A stretch of 11,728 nt of DNA from contig JAUVSB010000023.1 in the NCBI GenBank assembly GCA_030597275.1, positions 1 through 11,728 on the forward strand, given 5' to 3'. Shown here one piece after another: positions 6,573-11,728 of this stretch (within the stretch, counting starts at the first letter, position 1; every line of letters begins with the position of its first letter). The notes under the pieces were generated by a model. It was not told where the DNA came from. It worked only from the letters and a program-made list of their open reading frames with translations, and searched no databases. The translations under genes were made by a program, and so were the position numbers. This DNA comes from Gammaproteobacteria bacterium (GTDB lineage Bacteria > Pseudomonadota > Gammaproteobacteria > BMS3Bbin11).

Positions 6573-7346
6573 TCAACTGCGTATACCTGTGCCTTTCTTT
6601 AGCAAATATAGCGTACAGGCAGCTAATGCAATAATGAAGCTGAGTATGATAATGAAAGCATAGATGATGTTGAGATCAGATTGACCGAGCACACCATAAC
6701 GAAAGGCATTGACCATGTGTAGAATCGGGTTGCCTAATGAGACCGTCTGCCAGAATTCAGGCAGCAGCTTGATAGAGTAAAAGACACCGCCAAGGTAGGT
6801 CAGTGGCGTTAATACAAAGGTGGGCACGATTGAAATATCATCAAAGTTGCGAGCAAAGACCGCATTGATCATGCCGGCAAGTGAAAATAATATAGCCGTC
6901 ATCAGAATCACACTGATGGTAATGAAATAGTTATCAATGGATAATCCGGTGAAAATGATCGATATGGTGGTGACGATCAGCCCGACTAGCAATCCTCGCG
7001 CTACCCCGCCGCTGACGAAACCGGCGAGAATGATGTAATTGGGCACCGGTGCAATCATGATCTCTTCAATTGAGCGTTGAAACTTCATGCTGAAGAAAGA
7101 CGATACGACGTTGGCATAGGAGCTGGTGATAACGGACATCATTATCAGGCCGGGCACAATGAACTCCATATAGCTAAAACCATCCATGGTGCCAATACGT
7201 TTTCCTATCAGGTTGCCGAAAATAACGAAATAAAGGCTCATGGTAATTGCTGGCGGCAGGATGGTTTGCGGCCAGATACGCATGAAACGTGTGATCTCAC
7301 GAGTGACGATGGTCTTGTATGCGGTATAGCGGACTGTGTTGCTCAT
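6573..7346 (-). CDS. yadH: YadH-like ABC-2 type transporter permease
   Basis: A 257-residue inner-membrane permease, nearly the length of E. coli YadH and recognisably close to it. Shared stretches include FMRIWPQTILPPAITMSLYF (21-40), FGNLIGKRIG (43-52), FIVPGLIMMSVIT (62-74), FQRSIEEIMIAPVP (89-102) and FDDISIVPTFVLTPLTYLGG (168-187). About six membrane segments are visible, as usual for this family. It should pair with the YadG-like ATPase encoded at 9881-10807 to form an exporter of unknown substrate; the ABC-2 family exports polysaccharides, lipids and drugs. In E. coli yadG and yadH are adjacent, but here an RND gene lies between them. The start follows the RND stop by 11 bases, with no clear Shine-Dalgarno in the gap, so translation may be coupled. 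Confidence 0.93.
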   Translation of the reverse strand: MSNTVRYTAYKTIVTREITRFMRIWPQTILPPAITMSLYFVIFGNLIGKRIGTMDGFSYMEFIVPGLIMMSVITSSYANVVSSFFSMKFQRSIEEIMIAPVPNYIILAGFVSGGVARGLLVGLIVTTISIIFTGLSIDNYFITISVILMTAILFSLAGMINAVFARNFDDISIVPTFVLTPLTYLGGVFYSIKLLPEFWQTVSLGNPILHMVNAFRYGVLGQSDLNIIYAFIIILSFIIALAACTLYLLKKGTGIRS

Positions 7347-7357
7347 ATCATTTTATA

Positions 7358-9865
7358 TTATGTAGAACTTAAAGCGGGTTGTTTCATCGGCTTGACGATC
7401 GCTATTAACAGTGGCAATAGTGTCAGGTTAAGGATTAGTGCAGTAATCATTGCGCCACCTGTTAATAGACCAAAATAGATTGTAGGTATGAAATTAGATA
7501 AAGCCAGTATGGAAAATCCGATAGTGATAATTAACGAAGTGTAATACATGGCCCGGCCAATGCTGTTATGGCAGCGCATAATCGCATACCAGTAGTTTTT
7601 ATCCTGCCAGTATTCCTCCTGAAATCGATGAACATAATGGATTGTGTCATCAACGGCTATGCCAATAGTGATTGCGGCAATGGTGATAGTCATAATATCC
7701 AGCGGGATGCCGAGTAGACCCATTATGCCCAGGATCGTTGTTGCAGACAGGATATTTGGAATAATGGCCAGTACTGCCATTTTGAATGAACGAAACAGTA
7801 CGAGAAACATAATCAGTATGGCGAGAAAGACTACACCGAGAGTCTTGATCTGTGAGCTGAACAGGCTTTGCAACATATTATTATAGAGTACCAGCATGCC
7901 GCTAAGGTGGATTTGTTCTGGCTGATAACCCAGTTCTTCAAGCAGGTGTTTTTCAATTCTGGACAGCAGTTCAGCCCGTTTAAGATCCGGGTCAGAGTCG
8001 ATGACTCGTACACTGAAACGTAACTGGTTGCCATCATCTGACATATAGGGCGTGAACAGACTTTCTTTTACCTCTGCGGGTAAGCGCTTGAACAGCACTG
8101 AGAGAAAGAAGTCATCCAGATTCTTGCCGTCTTTCAATAATTCCAGCATACGCATGGCAGTGCTGAGGGATAATACCTTGCCCGTTTCTGGCAGGCTATC
8201 CAGATAGCTGTGAACCTTATCCACATCTTCCAGCATGTAGGAGTTAAACCAGAAGCTGGAGCCAGCAAGTCCGGCTTCAGCCTGATCTGGATAGTTGTCA
8301 ATATAATCATCTACGTATATATCCGTATCTTCTTCAAGTTCCTGAAAATAGCTTTTTGGAGCATCGACAATAACCTCAAGCGGGGTCGTGCCCCCAAGCT
8401 CCAGATCAATGAGTTTCATGCCCTGGTAAATTTCAGTTGAAGATTTGAAATAGCTGATGAAACTGTTCTCAACTGTCAGTTTTGATATGCCAATAAGGCT
8501 CACCATAGCCATCACCAGTGCAGCTAAAAGAACACAGAGTTTCCTGCGTTCAATCAGATTGGCAATATAACGGGTAAAGATACCTGTAAAATCGTGAAGC
8601 TTCCCAGGCTTACCGGATTTAAGTAATACCAGGCTAGCCGGGAATAGAGTGAAGCTGAAAAAGAATGCTACGGCAATACCGATTACCATCATCCAGCCAA
8701 AATCAATAACCGGTCGTATATCGCTGAAAATCAGCGAAGCAAATGCCACCATGGTTGTGATCGCGGTATAAAAACTGGGTAAGAATTTACTGCGTATTGT
8801 CTGGCCGACCAGCCAACGCTGATCGCTGTCAGGATTGTTTGTATGCAGTTCACGGTAGCGGACAATAAGATGCACCGTCAGTGACATGGTAATAATCAGC
8901 AGCAGTGAAATGAAATTTGACGATACCACGGTGACTCGCCAGCCAAGCAGGCCAAGAACCCCGAGCATGACAATACCGGTAACGCCACAGGTAGCTATGG
9001 GTAGATAAACCCAGTGATATTTGCGAAATGCTGTATAAAGAAAAATGACCAGCAAGGCCAGAACGGCCAGGCCAAATGTCTTCAGGTCACTGCGCACATA
9101 ACCCATAGAATCAGCCACGATCATGGGAACACCACCAAGAAATAGTTTGGCTACTTGCCGATGCTTATCCATGATGCCGCGGATTTTCTGAATATCCAGG
9201 CGTTCCTGCTCCAGCAGGCTATCACTGTATTCATTAAACTCACTGCTTACATCTTTTAGTTCATCCATGAGCCCTGGCGCCAAGGTGTTTTCCATTTCCT
9301 GTACGCGCAAAGCATTTCGTCGTTTAAACAGGCGATGCCATTTTTCGTCACGCTGTAATTTAATCTGCAGCGCAGTGGTATGGCCATCAGTACTGATGAT
9401 CAGGTTGCTGTAGAAGGGACTTGTCGTCAGTTCTTTTCTGGCCAGTCCTGGGATCACATCGGGTGATTCCAGTGTGCGTATGTTTTTACTTAATTCAGAG
9501 AGGGTAACGGGCGGTGAATTGATTAGAGGCACATCAAGAATGGTTGTCACGCTCTGTACACGTGAAATCTCTTTTAACTGCTGGCGTAATTCGGCCAGGT
9601 CAGCCAGCACTGTTTTGCTGAAAAGGCCTTTATTCGGTGTATAGGTGATTACCAGGTAGTCATCAGCGCTATATTTTGCGCTAATCGAGCGGTAGTAACG
9701 CAATGCAGCATCGTTTTCCAGCACCAGAGTGTCTGCGGACGCATCAAGCCTGAAGTCCTTGCTGTGATAGCCTACGGCTACCACCAGGATGCTTAGCAGA
9801 GCCAATGTAAGCCAGGGTCTGTCTAGCACCAGGGCTTCATACATCCGGCTAAGATTTTTTAGCAT
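7358..9865 (-). CDS. RND/MMPL superfamily exporter (12-helix, HpnN-like class)
   Basis: An 835-residue inner-membrane exporter built as two similar halves. Membrane segments fall at about 18-34, 263-281, 286-308, 313-336, 363-381, 387-413, then 443-461, 672-691, 696-719, 723-742, 772-790 and 796-825. Large soluble loops lie at about 35-262 and 462-671, on the periplasmic side by analogy. The second half carries the family signature DDTIHYVHRFQEEY (739-752), mirrored by LTVHLIVRYRELH (329-341) in the first half. This is the compact 'predicted exporter of the RND superfamily' type, which includes the lipid transporters HpnN and MmpL and sterol-sensing-domain-like proteins, rather than the tripartite AcrB type of about 1,040 residues. 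It probably moves a lipid or other hydrophobic molecule. AAGGTG lies 7 bases before the ATG. It sits between the ATPase (15 bp) and permease (11 bp) genes of an ABC exporter, which suggests a shared substrate or pathway. Confidence 0.9.
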   Translation of the reverse strand: MLKNLSRMYEALVLDRPWLTLALLSILVVAVGYHSKDFRLDASADTLVLENDAALRYYRSISAKYSADDYLVITYTPNKGLFSKTVLADLAELRQQLKEISRVQSVTTILDVPLINSPPVTLSELSKNIRTLESPDVIPGLARKELTTSPFYSNLIISTDGHTTALQIKLQRDEKWHRLFKRRNALRVQEMENTLAPGLMDELKDVSSEFNEYSDSLLEQERLDIQKIRGIMDKHRQVAKLFLGGVPMIVADSMGYVRSDLKTFGLAVLALLVIFLYTAFRKYHWVYLPIATCGVTGIVMLGVLGLLGWRVTVVSSNFISLLLIITMSLTVHLIVRYRELHTNNPDSDQRWLVGQTIRSKFLPSFYTAITTMVAFASLIFSDIRPVIDFGWMMVIGIAVAFFFSFTLFPASLVLLKSGKPGKLHDFTGIFTRYIANLIERRKLCVLLAALVMAMVSLIGISKLTVENSFISYFKSSTEIYQGMKLIDLELGGTTPLEVIVDAPKSYFQELEEDTDIYVDDYIDNYPDQAEAGLAGSSFWFNSYMLEDVDKVHSYLDSLPETGKVLSLSTAMRMLELLKDGKNLDDFFLSVLFKRLPAEVKESLFTPYMSDDGNQLRFSVRVIDSDPDLKRAELLSRIEKHLLEELGYQPEQIHLSGMLVLYNNMLQSLFSSQIKTLGVVFLAILIMFLVLFRSFKMAVLAIIPNILSATTILGIMGLLGIPLDIMTITIAAITIGIAVDDTIHYVHRFQEEYWQDKNYWYAIMRCHNSIGRAMYYTSLIITIGFSILALSNFIPTIYFGLLTGGAMITALILNLTLLPLLIAIVKPMKQPALSST

Positions 9866-9880
9866 TCAGCTACACCTTCT

Positions 9881-10807
9881 TTACACATTTGATTTTTTAT
9901 TTTTATTCACCATACCCATAAACAATTCCTCAAGCCTGTTGGTCTTGTTGCGCAGACTGAGTATGGTGATGCCATGATCAGATAACTGTGAGAATAAAGT
10001 ATTGAGAGCTTTCTCTTTGGCGACGTCTACCGCCAGTGTATGGGTGTCAACCTTAAGCAGGGAATAGCCATCAAGTTCAGGCACTACATCGACTTTTTCA
10101 CGCGTATCAAGCAGAAATGTCTCCATATTAAGCTGTCCCAGCAGTTTTTTCATGCTGGTGTTTTCCAAAATTTGACCATGGTCAATAATCGCAATATTCC
10201 GGCACAGGTTTTCTGCTTCTTCCAGGTAATGAGTGGTAAGGATAATAGTGGTTCCCCGCTCATTGATTTCACGCAGAAACTCCCACATGGAGCGACGGAT
10301 TTCAATATCGACACCGGCTGTGGGTTCATCAAGGATCAACAGATCCGGCTCATGAACGAGAGCGCGGGCAATCATCAGGCGTCTTTTCATTCCTCCAGAC
10401 AGAGTCCTCGCTGCGGTATCGTGTTTTTCCCATAGATCGAGGCGGCGGAGATATTTCTCTGCTCTTTGAAAGGCAAGCTCACGGCTAAGTCCATAATAGC
10501 CGCCCTGGTTGGCAACGATATTGATAAGCTTCTCAAAGACGCCAAAGTTGAATTCCTGCGGCACCAGCCCGATGCAGGATTTGACGAATTCCGGATCCTT
10601 ATCAATATCGTGACCAAATACCGAAACCCTGCCGCTGGTTTTATTTACCAGTGATGAAATAATGCCGATAATAGTTGATTTGCCAGCACCATTTGGACCG
10701 AGCAGGGCAAAGAAATCACCGTTTTCCACTTCCAGGTCGATACCTTTCAGCGCGGTGACGCCACCCGCATATTGTTTATGAAGATTTTGAATTGTTAATG
10801 CCTTCAT
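9881..10807 (-). CDS. yadG: YadG-like ABC transporter ATP-binding protein
   Basis: The 308-residue ATPase powers the YadH-like permease from the cytoplasmic face. Motifs are complete: Walker A GPNGAGKST (37-45), the Q-loop at VPQEF (Gln84), the ABC signature LSGGM (136-140), Walker B LLILDEP (156-162) and the H-loop TTH (191-193). The stretch around ISSLVNKTSGRVSVFG (50-65) and the C-terminal LSLRNKTNRLEELF (283-296) match E. coli YadG closely, so the C-terminal extension beyond the ATPase core is present and the gene is full length. It is the first gene of the five-gene operon. No strong Shine-Dalgarno precedes the ATG. Substrate unknown. Confidence 0.94.
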   Translation of the reverse strand: MKALTIQNLHKQYAGGVTALKGIDLEVENGDFFALLGPNGAGKSTIIGIISSLVNKTSGRVSVFGHDIDKDPEFVKSCIGLVPQEFNFGVFEKLINIVANQGGYYGLSRELAFQRAEKYLRRLDLWEKHDTAARTLSGGMKRRLMIARALVHEPDLLILDEPTAGVDIEIRRSMWEFLREINERGTTIILTTHYLEEAENLCRNIAIIDHGQILENTSMKKLLGQLNMETFLLDTREKVDVVPELDGYSLLKVDTHTLAVDVAKEKALNTLFSQLSDHGITILSLRNKTNRLEELFMGMVNKNKKSNV

Positions 10808-10891
10808 TATTGTTCACTGTTATTGGTTACTTACTGAAAATGCTGAGCTGGTATTCCTGGCCGCATTTTCAGGCAGGTTTTTTCAAACCAT

Positions 10892-10921
10892 ATTTTATTG
10901 AGTCTGAAGGGCGAGTGACAG
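10892..10921 (-). promoter_or_regulatory. Weak candidate promoter for the five-gene operon
   Basis: In the 127 bp between the inverted-repeat element and yadG, the minus strand has CTGTCA (10916-10921, four of six matches to -35) and TAAAAT (10892-10897, five of six matches to -10), separated by 18 bases. It would give a leader of about 75-80 bases. This is the best candidate seen, but it is unconvincing; the promoter could also lie within or beyond the element. Confidence 0.3.
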
Positions 10922-10934
10922 GGCCGTTTATAAG

Positions 10935-11101
10935 TTAAGGGCACCTCTATTAATCCATGAATATTCATCTTGCATCCCAAATTGTCCTTCTCTGCGTTAA
11001 GAATCTTCGCAATAGCTAGCTATTACGTGCGATCCTTGCCTTGATATGAACAAATTTGGAATACAATCTGATCTATCCAGAATTAATAGAGGTGCCCTTA
11101 A
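10935..11101. mobile_element. MITE-like palindromic element with 20-bp terminal inverted repeats
   Basis: The ends are perfect inverted copies of TTAAGGGCACCTCTATTAAT (10935-10954 and, reversed, 11082-11101). The whole 167 bp is an imperfect palindrome: its centre is the perfect 14-bp palindrome AATAGCTAGCTATT (11011-11024), whose midpoint coincides with the midpoint between the terminal repeats, and inner blocks such as the two CCAAATT-type segments also pair. It encodes no transposase. Size, terminal repeats and lack of coding capacity fit a MITE mobilised in trans. The outermost TTAA could be a target-site duplication rather than part of the repeat, leaving 16-bp repeats starting GGGCACC. 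A four-base target of the form YTAR would fit an IS5-group transposase; that is inference. As RNA it would fold into one long hairpin. Confidence 0.8.
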
Positions 11102-11589
11102 TAGTTCCCTTTGAGCCTTTTGTTGCAAGCCCGTGGCATGTTTGTCATTTATTTCAAAGCTAATACCAGGTTTCAAATAGCTGCTGGCATTGTACAATGT
11201 TTTGGGCCTGTCGTAGGGTATCATCATATTTTCATCATGGTAGAAATAGAACATAATTTCACCATTTTCATATGTGCTCTATCTTATTCACACAATTAAT
11301 CCGCGTTAATTTGTGATGTGATCAAGGTATGTGCATTATGCCTGCATCTACATTGTTATCTACGAAAGGGGGGGGGCTGCGGAGAGTCGTAGGAACAGGC
11401 TTGGCAAGCCTTCAGAAAGGCAGTAGAACTAGTGCCTGCAATGTGAAAAGCTCAGCCTGCTGATCCGCCTGCACCAGCAGCATATAGACCACCATTAGAA
11501 TAGACAGATCGTTTAAATCGAGCTAAGCTGTATGCCGTCTAATCAAAAAAATAACAATCACACTCTTCCTCCCAAGTATGACTTTTGAC
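11102..11589. other. Intergenic region with no recognised gene
   Basis: No protein family is recognised here. On the minus strand a short open frame starts at 11254 (GGTGA 5 bases upstream) and runs into the inverted-repeat element; see findings. On the plus strand there is an imperfect dyad (11291-11315), a weak promoter-like pair (TTGTGA at 11311-11316, 17 bases, CATTAT at 11334-11339), a 41-codon frame at 11338-11463, a G9 tract (11368-11376) and a small AGGCTT/AAGCCT hairpin near 11400. The region is followed by a strong plus-strand terminator, so a small RNA or short peptide gene read rightwards is possible but unproven. Confidence 0.5.
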
Positions 11590-11617
11590 CGCCCCTGTTT
11601 ACAGGGGCGTTTTTTTT
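11590..11617 (+). terminator. Rho-independent terminator, plus strand
   Basis: A perfect GC-rich stem CGCCCCTG (11590-11597) pairs with CAGGGGCG (11602-11609) around a TTTA loop and is followed at once by eight T residues (11610-11617). On the opposite strand the hairpin is not followed by a T run, so it terminates rightward transcription. No recognised plus-strand gene precedes it; the ferredoxin fragment to its right is on the minus strand. Confidence 0.9.
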
Positions 11618-11662
11618 CATGCCATGTAATCAGAGGTCCCCTGGACTGGGGGATAAGCCATA

Positions 11663-11728
11663 TCAGTCAATATGAGAATCGATACTGAGTGCATTCACCG
11701 GACAGACAGACACGCACATACCGCAGCC
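11663..11728 (-). CDS. 4Fe-4S ferredoxin-type protein, C-terminal fragment (partial)
   Basis: Read leftwards from the right edge, 21 codons and a TGA stop encode CGMCVSVCPVNALSID followed by five residues. CxxCxxxCP with a following hydrophobic-Ala-Leu stretch is the second half of a 4Fe-4S cluster-binding motif, as in small bacterial ferredoxins or ferredoxin domains of redox enzymes. The rest lies outside the window, so size and role cannot be told. It stops 45 bp before the convergent terminator T run. Confidence 0.82.
   Translation of the reverse strand, partial: GCGMCVSVCPVNALSIDSHID

Noticed and set aside
8210..8440. Plus-strand hydrophobic 76-codon frame
   Set aside because: Complement of the RND exporter gene; apparent hydrophobicity is the usual mirror of coding sequence.
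11111..11299. Plus-strand 62-codon frame from a TTG
   Set aside because: Starts at TTG without a Shine-Dalgarno and is antisense to the more protein-like minus-strand frame; no family recognised.
11341..11620. 6S RNA, tmRNA, RNase P RNA or tRNA in the terminator-ended region
   Set aside because: I compared by eye for their conserved motifs and cloverleaf shape and found none.
11636..11654. Second hairpin (TCCCC...GGGGA) after the ferredoxin fragment
   Set aside because: Only five base pairs and no T run on either strand; not a terminator by itself.
1..11728. CRISPR array or prophage
   Set aside because: No regularly spaced direct repeats and no phage structural, integrase or transposase genes are seen.

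Overview
The window looks like chromosomal DNA of a gammaproteobacterium. The ABC pair is close to E. coli YadG/YadH, and Xni-type exonuclease, Nudix-ThiE fusion, bacterial thiopurine methyltransferase and MltD-type transglycosylase with LysM repeats are all at home in that class. I cannot name the genus. Base composition is moderate, and nothing suggests a plasmid or prophage.

Layout. (1) Bases 1-1755, plus strand: a lytic transglycosylase whose 5' end lies outside the window. (2) Bases 1739-4145, minus strand: a four-gene block read right to left, namely a SpoIIAA/STAS-like protein, a Nudix-ThiE-like fusion, a thiopurine S-methyltransferase (TPMT) and a small PqqD-family protein. The last gene converges on the transglycosylase and overlaps it by 17 bp. 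The block has a strong sigma70 promoter at 4220-4248, with a Fur-box-like sequence just downstream of the predicted start point. (3) Bases 4267-10807, minus strand: a very tight five-gene operon, namely a YadG-like ABC ATPase, a 12-helix RND/MMPL exporter, a YadH-like ABC-2 permease, a CCAEP-tail radical SAM protein and an Xni-like flap nuclease. Gaps are 15, 11, 16 and 1 bp. (4) Bases 10808-11662: no recognised protein gene. This region holds a 167-bp MITE-like element with perfect 20-bp terminal inverted repeats, a G9 tract and a strong plus-strand terminator with no recognised gene in front of it. (5) Bases 11663-11728, minus strand: the last 21 codons of a 4Fe-4S ferredoxin-type protein, cut by the right edge.

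The most interesting part is the combination in regions 2 and 3. The radical SAM enzyme belongs to the family named for its C-terminal CUAEP/CCAEP tail, whose function is, as far as I know, unestablished. It is transcribed with an ABC exporter that has been split by an RND exporter. A PqqD-like protein, the type that presents peptides to radical SAM maturases, and a small-molecule methyltransferase lie in the neighbouring block. A make-and-export pathway is a reasonable hypothesis, but no precursor peptide or substrate can be identified from this sequence.
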